Positions 38,341 to 50,342 of a stretch of DNA of 64,000 nucleotides are shown here, one piece after another; position 1 is the first letter of the stretch, and each line of letters opens with the position of its first letter. Made by a program: the position numbers and the translations under genes. The stretch is from Setophaga petechia. Its lineage: Eukaryota > Chordata > Aves > Passeriformes > Parulidae. The notes below the pieces were generated by a model. The model searched no databases, had not been told where the DNA came from, and worked only from the letters and a program-made list of their open reading frames with translations. The stretch covers positions 310,001-374,000 of the forward strand of contig JANCRA010000167.1 in assembly GCA_024362935.1 (NCBI GenBank), in the 5' to 3' direction.

Positions 38341-38883
38341 ACCTTTGACTGTGACAGTAAGTTCAATTATTTAATTATGGGTTCCTGATAACCCTGAATT
38401 CTGTATATGTCCTCATGACTTTTTGTTCATGAGCACATTTGAAGACTGTTTTGTGCTAGTGATCTGGAATAAGAGTCCTTTTTTTCAACAACTACATGAG
38501 AGCTCTCTTGAAAATTCTCACTTTAAGTTTTGTTTGTGATTGCTTGTGTTAGTTGTGGATGTAAGACAGAAAATATGCAGTTTGGGAGCTAATGTGTAAT
38601 TAATGTTCATGTAATTAATACTGAAGGGACTAGTAAGTAGGCCAGTTCTAAAATTGTGCTAGTTTAAAAGTAAAGAGTTGGAGATACATGTTTGTGTGGA
38701 GATGCATTGTTTGTGTGTTAAATTGACTTTTATTTATAGACAGGAGGCAATGCACTTTGGCTTAAACACCAAAGTTCTGTGTCTGAGCTGCTCCTGGGCT
38801 GTCTTGACCAGGATTTTACCAATCCTGCACAAATATTCAGTGACACTGCAATGCTCTTTATTGTAATCAGTAAATTGTTATTA

Positions 38884-39060
38884 AACCAGAGAAATAAATG
38901 TAAGTTCTGCATAAATACATGGACAGGAGTAAGCACTATCCTAGATCCAGGGAGATGACTAAAGATGGAAATGCCTATTCTATATTTTAATATTACACTT
39001 ATTGCTATTTAAATCGAAGCAGCATTTTGGTCCACAATTCCCCATGGTTACAGAGGTTCT
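38884..39060 (-). repeat. Inverted dispersed repeat R, copy 2
   Basis: Reverse complement of 31487-31665. The two copies lie ~7.2 kb apart as arms of an inverted repeat. A run of T follows directly at the right edge (39061-39072). Confidence 0.8.
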
Positions 39061-39644
39061 CTTTTTTTTTTTCCACCAGAGAATGATTCTGTCTGGGGGA
39101 ACATGTACATTATCCCTGGTTTTAAATCTATCACTTGCACCTACATGTCCTGGAAATAGTGAGCTAGTTCAGGGAGTTAACTCCCAATTCTAGGATAAAT
39201 TATCCAGCTCTCTTTAAGATAAATTCAGAGGAGAAAAAAAATTATAGATATTTGTTGTATTTGCTGAGGAGAAGTTCTAAAATAATTGAAGGGCTTTTTA
39301 CTAATCAGAAGTGCTTCACAAAAGTGTTTCAATTTCCTTTTTGTAAGGTTAGGAAATCTGTAACCCAAATGAAACTGTCTGTTCCTCTGGGAAGCAGGAA
39401 GCTTGTTTCCCCAGGCGTGTTTATCTAAGGAAATCTATAGTTACTGTGTCACTACCTGGTGCTCATCTGCTATAAAATTACACATTCAAGTGTCCCATTT
39501 CCCTCATTTCCACACAGCGCTGACGGTACACCGAGCTATCCCACGGGCAGGATGTGGGCAGGATGTGCCAGGAGAGGGCACCAGACATCAGTGACAGCGC
39601 CCGTGTCCCGCTGTGTGCGGCCACCCCTGCTGGGCACCTCGGCG

Positions 39645-40560
39645 GGGGATGGCAGGGCAGGGCTGGGGTGCCCTTCCCTGGGATGGCAGGGCAGGGCTGG
39701 GGTGCCCTTCCCCAGGATGGCAGGGCAGGGATGGCAGGGCTGGGACACCCTTCCCAGGGATGGCAGGGCTGGGACGCCCTTCCCGGGGATGGCAGGGCAG
39801 GGCTGGGGTGCCCTTCCCCGGGATGGCAGGGCTGGGATGCCCTGTAGGATTGAAGGGGGTTGCACGGTCAGGACGGACGGAGAGCAGAGATCTCTGCAGC
39901 CGGGTCGTGGAATTTGGGGTTTATTGCAAAGGGCCTGGGTGCAGGGCCCTGCTGGGAGCTGCCAGCCACAGCTCGGAGCAGCAAAGAGAGAAGAGAGGGG
40001 GAGAGAGGATGAGAGGGTAAGGGAGCAACAGGGGTAAGAGTGTAAAAGGCAAGAGATAAGAGGTAAGAGCTAAGACAGCGAAGTTCCCGTTACAATACCA
40101 TAAATCATCTTCTGTGTTGAATATTCTGATTCTCACTAACCAGTCTAGTACAAGATACAAATCCTATAGCATTTCCATACAGCCTATAAGAATCACTACA
40201 TTACCATACTGTGTTACATTTTAAACCCTAGAAACTCCTCTTTGGGCCCCTTCTGCCAAGCTGGCAGGGTCTGCTCTGACCCTTGGGGCTGTCTGCAGGC
40301 AGAGGGTCTTGTTCCATCAAAAGGGGATCACCTTCAGCCAGCCACACCATTGTTTTCCAGTTGTTCACTGACTAAGGGATCTCAAAACTTGCTTTCATCT
40401 CAATCTCACTTATAGTTTCCATATTCTCAAAATCTTTTGCCAGGCAATCATATTTATAAGGCTTTCCTGTTTCATCTTCCCCAACAATGCCCCTTCCCCG
40501 GGATGGCAGGGGCAGGGCAGGGGTGACCCTCCCTGGGATGGCAGCTCTTGGTGCAGGGTG
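39645..40560 (+). repeat. GC-rich minisatellite (~34-bp unit) split by an LTR
   Basis: Units read GGGATGGCAGGGCAGGGCTG followed by GGGTGCCCTTCCC(C/T). About six lie at 39645-39842, and two more continue at 40487-40560 beyond the inserted LTR. Frames through it are artefacts. Confidence 0.9.
39843..40486 (-). mobile_element. Solo LTR (644 bp) inserted in the minisatellite
   Basis: TGTAGGATTGAAGG at the left and CCCCAACA at the right, flanked by perfect 6-bp duplications ATGCCC (39837-39842, 40487-40492). Read on the minus strand it begins TGTTGGGGAAGATGAAACAG and has an AATAAA near its end, so its sense is minus. The sequence resembles passerine ERV LTRs I remember. Confidence 0.85.
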
Positions 40561-40599
40561 ATCCTGCCTGTGCCCAGTGCTTGTGCGTTCTGCCAGAGC

Positions 40600-41570
40600 T
40601 GCCACACCTGGGCCTTTGGGCATGGGAGTTTGTTTGTGTGGGGTTTTGGGGAATGGGGTTTGTTTGTGTGGGGTTTTGGGCATGGGGGTTTGTTTTATGG
40701 AGATTTTGGGAATGGGGTTTGTGTGGGGAGTTTTGGACATGGGGGTTTGTCGGTGTGGGGTTTTGGGAATGGGGTTTGTTTATGTGGGTTTTGGGCATGG
40801 GGGTTTGTCTGTGTGGCTTTTGGGAATGGGGGTTTGTCTTTGTGGCTTTTGGGAATGGGGTTTGTGTGGGCTTTTGGGTATGGGGGTTTGTCTGCATGGA
40901 GTTTTGGAAATGGGGCTTGTCTGCGTGGGGTTTTGGGAATGGGGGTTTGTTTGTGTGGGGAGTTTTGGGCATGGGGGTTTGTTCATGTGTGAGGTTTTGG
41001 GAATGGTGTTTGTTTATGTGGATGTTTTGGGAATGGGGTTTGTTTATGTGAGCTTTTGGGTATGGGGGTTTGTTTATGTTTAGGGTTTTGGGAATGGGGT
41101 TTGTGTGGGGAGTTCTGGGCATGGGGGTTTGTCTGTGTGAAGTTTTGAGCATGGGTGTTTATGTGGGGAACTTTTGGGAATGGGGTTTGTCTCTGTGGGG
41201 TTTTGGGAATGGGTTTGTCTGTGTGGGGTTTTGGGCATGGGGGTTTATGTGGGGAACTTTTGGAAGTGGGGTTGGGAATGGGGTTTGTTTATGTGGATGT
41301 TTTGGGCATGGGGGTTTGTTTGTGTGGGGTTTAGGCATGGGGTTTTGGGCATGGGGTTTTGGGCATGGGGTTTTGGGCATGGGGGTTTGTCTGTGGGCTC
41401 TTTTGGGTATGAAGGTTGCTCTGTGTGGGGTTTGGGGAATGGGGTTTGCTCTGTGTGGGGTTTGGGAATGGGGTTTGTTCATGTGGGGGTTTTGGGGATG
41501 GGGTTTTTTCGTGTGTGGCTTTTGGGAATGGGGTTTGTTTGCCTCTCTCCTGAGGCTGCTCTTTGGTGCT
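40600..41570 (+). repeat. G/T-rich minisatellite, ~28-31-bp unit, ~32 copies
   Basis: Units run GGGGTTTTGGGAATGGGGTT then TGTTTGTGT with variation (GGGCATGGGGGTTTG, GGAGTTTTGG). The plus strand has almost no C over ~970 bp, an extreme strand asymmetry. Each unit offers three G tracts separated by 3-4 bases. Frames of 144-226 codons on both strands are periodicity artefacts. Confidence 0.95.
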
Positions 41571-44500
41571 TTGCCTTAATTAAGTGGATGGGAGCTTGGT
41601 GGACTTTTCCTGTAATCCAGCCAATGGCTTTTTGAATAAAATAGAGTATCTCTTTAGAACCCTATGAATAATTAAACTGTAATTCTGATCCTCTGTTAAT
41701 GGAAAATAAATGTCTACAGAGACATGTCACAGTGGAACCTTAATTATTGTACCTAGAGAATACTTACAGCTGACTTTTTTCCACACCTATATAGAAACAT
41801 ATTAATAATATTTAAGCTGAAATACAGAATTTGACTGCCCCTAGTTTCCTCTAATTCTTTAGAATGAACTATTAGCTCCTCTTATTGGCTACACTTCCAC
41901 TCTTCAGAAGCTTTAACTAACTGAATGTATCAGGATTTCATAACATGGTTATCATCCCTTTCCTAATTTACTCTGATCCTGTGCCTTTATGGATTCTTTG
42001 ACTCTCTTGACTTCCCTGGGAATTGAGGAGAGCCAGCTCTTCAAAGAGTTGGCCTCAGAGCTAATTTGCATCCTGAAATTGGCATTTCTATTAAATTACA
42101 AAAAAGGCTGTCTTGGTGAGACCTGTGAAAGTTCCTGCACCATGAGCAGAGCTCTGATCCTGCTGCAGGGCTGAGATCTGACTTCAGGAGCTGATGTAAA
42201 AACACTTTTATATAGACACTCTCACTCAGAGCTTTCAAAATGTGAAACTGATTGCCAGCTACCAAAATTTCCTATTGGACCTACTTTTCTTTTTCTAAAC
42301 ACTTAATTTGAAATTCTCTTTTATCCAATATATTACCTTCCTCATGACTTTGGGTGTGACCTGTGTCTAAGCTGCCTGCTTTGCTTCTGGAATAGGCCCC
42401 TTTCAGGTGTCACTGAGGGGTCTGAGTATTCCAGAAGCTTCCAGAAACTGGTTACTCATTCCCTGGGGTATGGACAAGGTCATCACCTGCCTGAATCAAA
42501 CTCCCACCATGTCAAACCAGGTCTGGGGAGCCCAGTGGAGGCTGGTGAGGGCTGCCTTGGGTGGCATTCTCTTGCTCTCTGTTCTGGAGCAGGTCTGGAA
42601 ATGGGAGTGCTGGGAGAAATCCCTATGTGAGCCCCTGAGGCTGGGCTGGGACCAGCCCCTGGCCAGGCTGGAGCTTCCTGTGCCTGCAGAGCTCCACTCT
42701 CCTGTTCTCAGTGTCTTTTGTTGAATGTTTTTGCTGTTTCAAGTAGTGGCACAACATCTATGAACGTGTTTCTGTAAAGGTTTTTGTACCAGCAGGATTA
42801 TTTTTATGGTCTTGGCTTTGCTTTTGTCCAAATTAGGTGAAGGAGTTTCAAGCTGTTGGATAATTATTCCCAAAATTAAGAATGTGTATCAGGCTTAATT
42901 GTTATTAAGTGTTATTCAGCACCAAGCAGCTGAAAGGAAAACTTCACCCCACAAACTCTATTTTTGCTAGTTTGGGAGCCAAAAACAATGGTACCATTGC
43001 CCCAGCCCTTGCTGTGAGCATCCTTTTCAGTGTAAAACAGGATTGTGCACTTTCAAGTTGTGCTTTAATATATCAGGATGGAAGGGTCTCTGTTTTCTGT
43101 CCCTAAACTAACAGGTGCTCCCTGACAGCTTCCCTGTCCTGTCCCTCCCCAGCCTCTTCTGTGGGCTGGAATTTGTGCAACAGCTTCAGCCAGCAAAGGC
43201 TGAGAACAGCACTTGCCTTGAGTTTTCTTGCATGGAACTGATAAAGTATTCCTGGCCACAAGTTGTGTGAAATACTGCAGAGCACCTGCAGGAGGGAATT
43301 AAGTTACCCCTCCTGAATTGTGGTTCTTCAATTAATCTTTACACTGGGCACATACATCAATAGCACACAGTTCATACAGGGTGACAACAATGCTAAGAAA
43401 TGATAAGAAAATTAGGACTGAAGCTGGACTGAATTTTTATAAGGAGGCATAAAGGCAGGCATGAATATTTACTTGTTTTCTTTTGTATTGTGCCTGACCT
43501 TGGCCCAAGTTCTGAAAGTCTCCATGAGAGCTTAGATGGTCTTGTCAAACCCAGACCTCAGCTTTTGCCAAAGAGTTTGAGAAGGATTTTTGTTCCCTGT
43601 CACCTGTCTCAATTTTCTGCAACAGCTCCTGGTTTCTTTCATAATATTTTCCTGACTTTTATTAGCCACAGGGTCCTGAAGGCACCAGATGCTGATCCTG
43701 CCTCTGGTCCCAGTTCTCATCTGCAGGGCTGAAGCAGTGCAGGAGGTGCAGATGTGGGGTGCTGCAGGCTCTGGGGGCCTCTGAGTGTAAACCAGTGGTG
43801 AGGGAAGAGCTTTGGCATTTAATCTTGATAGATCCAACACTGAAATGGATGTCTGTGTTCAGCAAAGGCTTTGCACTCCCTGCTCAGAGTGACAAAATTA
43901 AGACTCTTTAATTAACCTGGCTGTTCTCCTTACCGCAGATATCAGGCAAGAGCCCTTTCTGTTCACTAAGGGAAGGGGTGACAATGGTCCTGCTGCTGCA
44001 GAGGGGACAGTCAGCCCTGGTGGCACCCTGAAGTGTCCTGAAGGAAGCTCTGAGAGCTCTTCTGAGCTCTCTCAGGGCAGTGAGGGCTCTCCTGGATTTT
44101 CCTGCCCAGCCCCTGAGCTCTGAAGGACTGGGGCTTTAGCTGGCTCTGCTGTGCTCAGTGAGCTTTGTCTTGATTTTTGGGCAGGTTTTAACCTAGAAAA
44201 ATCCAAGTGATTGCCTTATGCCACCTCAGGGTGAGGATGGGACTATGCTGATCTGTTGGAAGGTCAATGGGCAGGAGTGCCTTCCCTGTTTGTTCTTCCA
44301 CATTATCCAGGATCACCTCCCCTGCTTGGCTCTGGTGCTGTTTCAGAGGGCACAGGTTTAGGAGGAGTTCATTACCCACCCCTCAGTCTTCTTGCACCAA
44401 CAGAGCCTCGTGTGGTGAGGAAGGAGCTTGGCAGGTGAACAGCAGAGCACAAAGGCAGCAAACCAGAATAGCAGTGACCTGAGCTGCAAGGGCTCCTGCT

Positions 44501-44856
44501 GCACTGCCAGTCACACTGTGCCTTCTGCATGTTGGCTTTTGAGGAATAAGTGTAACTCACTGGGGTTTGTCTGTCCTTTCCAATAAACTTTCTGTGCTTT
44601 CAGGCTCTGTGGCAGCATTCATTCCTCACTGACTCCATGGAAGCCTCCCTGTAAAATGGCCATATGTTGTCTGATTATCCAGACTACCTATGTAACTCCC
44701 ACATGTTTTCTTCCAGCCTGGTTGCTTACTACTCTTCCTTTTCCTGGGCTAATAATGCCACTTTAATGCCCATATTAATCTTTTTTTTTTCTCTGCAAGT
44801 GTCACTGTTCCCTATTCTCACTTTTTTTTTTTTTTCATGTGAAATGCTCCATTAAG
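41571..44856. other. Gene-free stretch
   Basis: About 3.3 kb with no recognised repeat or exon. The largest frames (105 and 102 codons) overlap frames on the other strand and carry no motif. Confidence 0.45.
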
Positions 44857-45238
44857 TGTGACTGTGTTCACAGGGGTCTGAGGATGAGGGAAGAGATGAG
44901 GATCTGACTCCATGTTTCAGAAGGTTTGATTTATTATTTTATGATATATATTATATTAAAACTATACTAAAAGAATAGAAGAAAGGATTTCATCAGAAGG
45001 CTGGCTAAGAATACAAAAAAAGAATGAATAACAAAGGCTTGTGGCTCAGACAGAGTCCAAACAAGCTGGCTGTGATTGGCCATTAATTAGAAACAACCAC
45101 ATGAGACCAATCCCAGATGCACCTGTTGCATTCCACAGCAGCAGATAATCAATGTTTACATTTTGTTCCTGAGGCCTCTCAGCTTCTCAGGAGGAAAAAT
45201 CCTAAGGAAAGGATTTCCCATAAAAGATGTCTGTGACA
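44857..45238 (-). mobile_element. LTR family A, copy 12 (solo LTR)
   Basis: Left end TGTGACTGTGTTCACAGG, right end GATGTCTGTGACA. Flanks ATTAAG (44851-44856) and ATTAAT (45239-45244) differ at one base. It is near-identical in layout to copies 6 and 14, in reverse. Confidence 0.83.
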
Positions 45239-45928
45239 ATTAATTCCTTCCTTTCACCATCAAAATCCTTTCTCAAACAGTTCCTTTTTGCCAGTAATGC
45301 TGAATCCATGCTCCCCCTTTATGCACAGGGATGGCCCCTGGGTCAAACCATGTCAGTGGCATTGAGAAGCACCAGAGCTGCCTCTCCTGCTCTGGGCTGT
45401 TCCTAGGGCTGCATTCCTCTGGGGGCTTCCCCCAGTGTGCCCATTCCATGTACAGCAGGAGCTCTGTGTCCCTTGTGTGATGTGCTGTGGCACTGCTGCT
45501 CTGCTCCCTGGGAGGAGAGAGAGCCACTGACTTCAGTGGATTGTGTCACTGCAGAGCAGGAGCACTTCTGTTGCATGCTTTGCTATCCAAATCTCTTGTT
45601 CTGACACCAGAAGCTCATTTGAAACTGGTGGTTTTGAGAGGGTGAGGAAAAGGTGGAGAATGGCTGGAGAAAAGAGAAGGTTGTAAAGCTGCTGGTTGAA
45701 TTATCTCATGATGCTTCATGGGCACTTGAGAATGTTATCTTTACTGCAGGCTCCCAGGGGAAGCTGTGACTGAATTGTGCTAAATCAGCATCCCTGAACA
45801 CTGTCCTGCTGAGCCAGGGCCCTGTGATTGACCCAGGGCTGCTCTTGCCTGGAGAGCTCTTCCCTGTGGGAATCCATAAAATCAGAGGGTTTTGTGAAAG
45901 CTGCAAAAGGCAGAGAGACAGCAGAACT

Positions 45929-46409
45929 GTGATTAGAGCTAAGCAGTAGCCATGAGATTGGCCAGCAGAAAAATTATGTAAGAAGTAGAGAAGTAAGGAC
46001 AAAAAGAACAATGGTCTGTGTATTAATGCTTGTCTAGAATAACTCCCTAAACTGCAGAAAAGTTTAACTAGTGAGATATTAGGGAGTTCTAAGCTTGATA
46101 ATGGAGCTCTGTGTGTTGTGTTTTAAGGCTTACAAGCAGGTATTGTATTTGAAATAAGCAAGCATTGTTTAACCAAAGGTACGTGTGCTTATAGTGGTTG
46201 GATAGAACTACTGTCAATGTGCTTTTGCTTTGTGTGATTGGGCAAAAAACTTATAAAGTAAGTTGTAATATTAAGTTCTTGGTCTGTTGCCTGGGATGTG
46301 AGCTGCTGGCATCTTCCCATTGTCATCACCGTGTAATGAGAGTGATGCTGGAAAATCAAACAGCTCAAGGCACGTTCCCAGCAGCCCCATCCCATTTGTG
46401 ATTTGTACA
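45929..46409 (+). mobile_element. Probable solo LTR of another ERV family
   Basis: 481 bp between TGTGATTAGAGC and GATTTGTACA, with GAAC on both sides (45925-45928, 46410-46413). It contains a TATA-like CTTATAAAGTAAG near 46250. I associate the segment around GGCATCTTCCCATTGTCATC with bird ERV LTRs. A 4-bp duplication fits class I elements but is short enough to arise by chance. Confidence 0.5.
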
Positions 46410-46413
46410 GAAC

Positions 46414-47221
46414 CCCTGGCCCGTGATATTCCCCTGTGTTAGAGCAGGGTGAGTTACTGGGCAGCCACCACCCAGGGACAACTGCTGAGGGGCAGCTGGG
46501 GCTATTTTCAGATAAATATTGTCTGCACTGTTACTTTTGTCCTTGAGAGCCCGACTGAGAAACCAATTTTTCTGCAGTTGGTTGAAAATCACATTGCATC
46601 AAACAAATAAATGTTCTGGCTGTGCTTATTGCTGTCCTGGGGGAGGGAAGTCAATTAGGCAGCACTAAAATAAATGTGGGCTACTGTGGCCAAGCTGGCA
46701 TGAAACAAGAGCTCCCCAGGTCTGGGTGTGTCACACACAGCACTGCAGGCACTGGAGCTGGGGATGGACAGGCTAAAGCTGAGCTCTGAGCTCATCCAAA
46801 GGCAGATTCCAGGTCCTGCCCAGGGCAGGCAGCTCTGCCAGCCCAGTTCAGGAGGCAGGCCTGCAGTGTACAGGCTGTCTGCAGCCTTGCTGCAAGAGTA
46901 TTTTAAGTATGCTGCCCTTGGTTTGAGTTTCATGGATAATTTTAGAAAGCATATGCCTAGGTCTCTAATTTCCAAATAACTGCTGCTGTTCCATGTGTGA
47001 GATGCTTCTGTTCTTTCGTGACAAAATTTTCTCATCATCACCAGTGACACTCAATCCTTTTGCTCCAATGTTGCTACTTTTAGTTCCTTGGGGAGCTGCA
47101 GAGCTCGCTGTGCTGCCTGATGTGCCCGTGGTGGGGGAGGCAGTGGCAGCAGAGGCACTTCTGTGGCACTTTTGGGTCTCTTTTGTTAATATCCATACCT
47201 CAGGATCCTGAAGGAGTGGTG
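46414..47221. other. Gene-free stretch
   Basis: A 131-codon minus-strand frame (46655-47050) faces an 83-codon plus-strand frame. Neither has recognisable features. Confidence 0.4.
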
Positions 47222-47616
47222 TGTGGTATTTGCTGGGTCCCCAGGAGGAAGGAGGAATTGAGAATCTGACTCCATGTTCTTAGAAGGCTAATTTATTATT
47301 TTATGTACTTATATTAAAACTATACTGAAGAATAGAGAAAGGACACATCAGGAGGCTTCAGAAGAATGATCATGAAAAACTGGTGACTGACTCAGAGAGT
47401 CTGACACAGCTGGTTGTGATTGGTCATTAAGTAAAAACAATTCACATGGAACCAATCAAACATGCACCTGTGGGTAAACAATCTCCAGCCACATTCCAAA
47501 GCAGCAAAACAGGGAGAAGCAAATGAGATAATATTGTTTTATCTCTGAGCCTTCTCATCTTCCCAGGAGAAGAAATCCTGGCAAAAAGGGATTTTTCAGA
47601 AAATATGACAGTGATA
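47222..47616 (-). mobile_element. LTR family A, copy 13
   Basis: TGTGGTATTTGCTGGGTCC at the left and ATGACAGTGATA at the right, collinear with copy 11. The target-site duplication is not clear. Confidence 0.7.
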
Positions 47617-49185
47617 GGGAAGAGCCATCCAAACACAACCAAGTGAGAGGTCTTAAGTTGCTTTCCAGTCTTGCAGACTGAAATAATTTGGTTTGGTAGC
47701 TGCTTCCCAGTTCATCCTGACAATGCCTGGGCTTGGCTCCTAGGGTATGTAGCTATTTCCCCAGAAATGTGATTTTCCACAGCCTTTTCTGTGGCTGTGT
47801 GACACCCTGCAACTAAAGCACGACTGTGGCTGGTCTGCAGACAGGATAAAAGCTAAATGGAGAGATGGGAAAAGAAAACCAGGAGTGAAAATCTCAAGAG
47901 TTGGACATGGAAGGGTAGTTAAGTTTAAGCCAGGCAGGCCTGTGAAACCACAGAAAAGCAGGTGGAATGGTGAGGTCTCAGAGGAGAAGGGCTGTGCTGA
48001 GGTGGATAAAGGTTACCTGTGAGCTTCTCTTGCCTCTGGAGTGCAGGACTGGGGGATGCCATCTCCTGAGTGCTCACCCTGTGCCCGGCTGCACCTTCTG
48101 CCCCTTCACCCTGAGCCTGAGTGAGCCAAGGGGGTGCAGGAGCAGCTGGGAACTGCAGAGAGCAGGGTGAGAGTGTGGAAGGGGGGTTTGATCCTTGCCT
48201 CCTACCTGTGCCCACCCTGGGTTGTGTGGAAGGCAGTCAGCACCATCTGCTATTTGCACATCCCTTATTTCCATCAGTTCTGCTCAGTGCCCACAGTCCT
48301 GGGCTTCCCTTAAGGAATTTTGACTACAAATTGTTCTGTGCCAAGGACCAAATATCACTTCAAGAGTTCTGAAAGTTGCTGCTAGCTGGCTGAGATGGAG
48401 GTCTGGAGTGCATTATCTTAGGTGCAGAGTCTGTTTTGTATAGCCAGTGAAAGCACCTCATCTCCCTGTTTTATTGTGAGAATAATTTGTTTGAAGTGCT
48501 TGGGTGCAAGAGCTGAGCACTGGAAGGAGCCATAAAGAAATATTTTTTTCTTTAGTGCCTGCTTTGAGCAGTGTGCAGTGAAGAGGAGCAGAAGAGGAAG
48601 TTCTGGTCATAGGAGATGAAATGTAATATTATCATTTTTTTGTGTCTTGAATAAGATGGGGAACTTCTGGAGAAAAATAAGATGTGATAAGGTAATTAGG
48701 CTGTATCATCATACAGGCTTTTCAGGAAGCAACACAAAAGCTCAGCAGATCTCTGAACTATTGAACACCTGGCTTTGCAACCTTGCTGAAGTGTTTTTAA
48801 TACAGATAGGTGTGGTGTAATACCTCAGACTGAAATAGCTCTAGTTGCCAGGATTGACCTTTTCATTACTTGTTCAGCATCCCAGCACCAGTTACATGTG
48901 TTACTTTTATAAAAAGATTAAAATAGAGTGAAGAAGCAATTTCCAGAAGGATTTTAAGTACTCGTTGATAGGGACCTTAGTGCTTCTGAAAAATACTTTT
49001 GTTCTTTTTGCAAATGCCGTGGTGGGATGTTTTGGCATTATGGAATGATTAGGGCAGTTAATTGCAGTAACCCACACTGCACTCATTTAAGAACCTGTTG
49101 TAAGCTCACACTCATACCAAAGTTTGCTGGAAACTTCTTTAATTTAATACCTTGTGGTCAGATATGTGAAAAAAGCTGTGGAATG
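47617..49185. other. Gene-free stretch
   Basis: No exon or repeat recognised. Confidence 0.45.
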
Positions 49186-49660
49186 AGGGGTGTCCCAGCA
49201 TGGCTCTCCTGTTCAGCTGTGCTTTAGAAGAGGGTTTGTAGGTTTTTGGGTGTCAGCACAGAGGTGGCCTGTGCTGAAAAAGAAGATGGAAAATGCCTCT
49301 TTGCCATGGAAAATGGCCTCTGCTTGCAGCCCCTCACCCTGGCTGACAGGGCAGTGCCAAGCTAGGAATTGGGAAACTTTGCCCAAATTCTCCAAAATTA
49401 AGCTGCCAGCAACCAGGACCCTGCAAGTCCTTAGAGCCCCAAATGCCACCTTTAATCTGATACACAAACCCTGAGAAAATTACTTCTTTTTCCCATGGAA
49501 AATGGCCTCTGCTTGTGGCCACTCACCCTGGCTGACAGGGCGGTGCCAAGCTAGAAATTGGGAAACTTTGCTGGATTTCTCCAAAACTAAAACTGCCAGC
49601 AACCAAAGGAGGGGTGTCCCAGCATGGCTGTGCTGTTCAGCTGTGCTTTAGAAGAGAGTT
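49186..49660 (+). repeat. Local duplication with order A-B1-B2-A'
   Basis: A (49186-~49262) and A' (from 49610) share AGGGGTGTCCCAGCATGGCT and CAGCTGTGCTTTAGAAGAG. B1 (49304-49415) and B2 (49493-49605) share CCATGGAAAATGGCCTCTGC, CTCACCCTGGCTGACAGGGC and GGTGCCAAGCTAG/GTGCCAAGCTAG words. A' is cut by the mini-provirus and resumes at 50656. Confidence 0.85.
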
Positions 49661-49971
49661 TGTAGGGGATATAGTACAGTTAAATGAAGGTGGTATGGAA
49701 TGTAATCTTATCCCCCAACGAGTTGCAGCTGGACCAATTAGTAAGGATTAGGAGCAGGCCTGATGTTAACAGGGCACAGCTGTAGCCAATTAGAACAGGG
49801 GTATAAAAGAGTGGATTGGTGGGATCTCGAGTCATTTGGCTGCTGCAAGGACCAGGAACAGTCAGGGCTTAGAGGAGCTGCCCATGAGGAACATCAAAGA
49901 GGTACAAAATTCTGGTGATATGAAATCCTTGCATTATAATCATAATAGAACTCTTGATATATAAAACAACA
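49661..49971 (+). mobile_element. 5' LTR of the mini-provirus
   Basis: 311 bp from TGTAGGGG to ACAACA with a TATA box (GGGGTATAAAAGAGTGG, near 49800). It is ~90% identical by eye to the 3' LTR, indicating an old insertion. Confidence 0.88.
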
Positions 49972-49973
49972 AA

Positions 49974-49991
49974 TGGTGACCCTGACATGAT
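49974..49991 (+). other. Primer binding site, tRNA-Trp type
   Basis: TGGTGACCCTGACATGAT starts two bases after the 5' LTR. The complement of the vertebrate tRNA-Trp 3' end is TGGTGACCCCGACGTGAT, so only two bases differ. Both are transitions at CpG positions (C to T, G to A). Alpharetroviruses of birds use the same primer. Confidence 0.85.
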
Positions 49992-50324
49992 TTGGGACTA
50001 AATCCTGTGGATTCAGGGAAAACAGGATCTGACCATATAACCCTGTGGATTTGGGGAAACAGGATTTGAGTACTAAACTATTGGCAAAATATATCAATTA
50101 CAGCTGTTGGTATTTGTTAAATATGAATATAAAAGACTTTGATGATAAGTACTCTGTGAACTAAGAAAAGCTATAAAACTGAACTAACATTTAGAAATAT
50201 ATATCTGTACTATAATATGCTGTTTGAACACTTGTACAACTCTTGATTCTAAATGAAATGTACAAATATGTCATAATGTTAATTTATTTGAATATGTACT
50301 TCTGGAAATGCTGCAACTCTGGTT

Positions 50325-50340
50325 AAAAGAAAAAGGGGGA
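50325..50340 (+). other. Polypurine tract of the mini-provirus
   Basis: AAAAGAAAAAGGGGGA lies two bases before the 3' LTR, the normal place for the plus-strand primer. Confidence 0.85.
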
Positions 50341-50342
50341 AT

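Noticed and set aside
40472..41635. Frames of 144-226 codons in the G/T-rich region
   Set aside because: The minisatellite lacks stop codons in some frames because of its biased composition. The translations are simple Gly/Trp/Val/Phe or Pro/Thr/Asn repeats.
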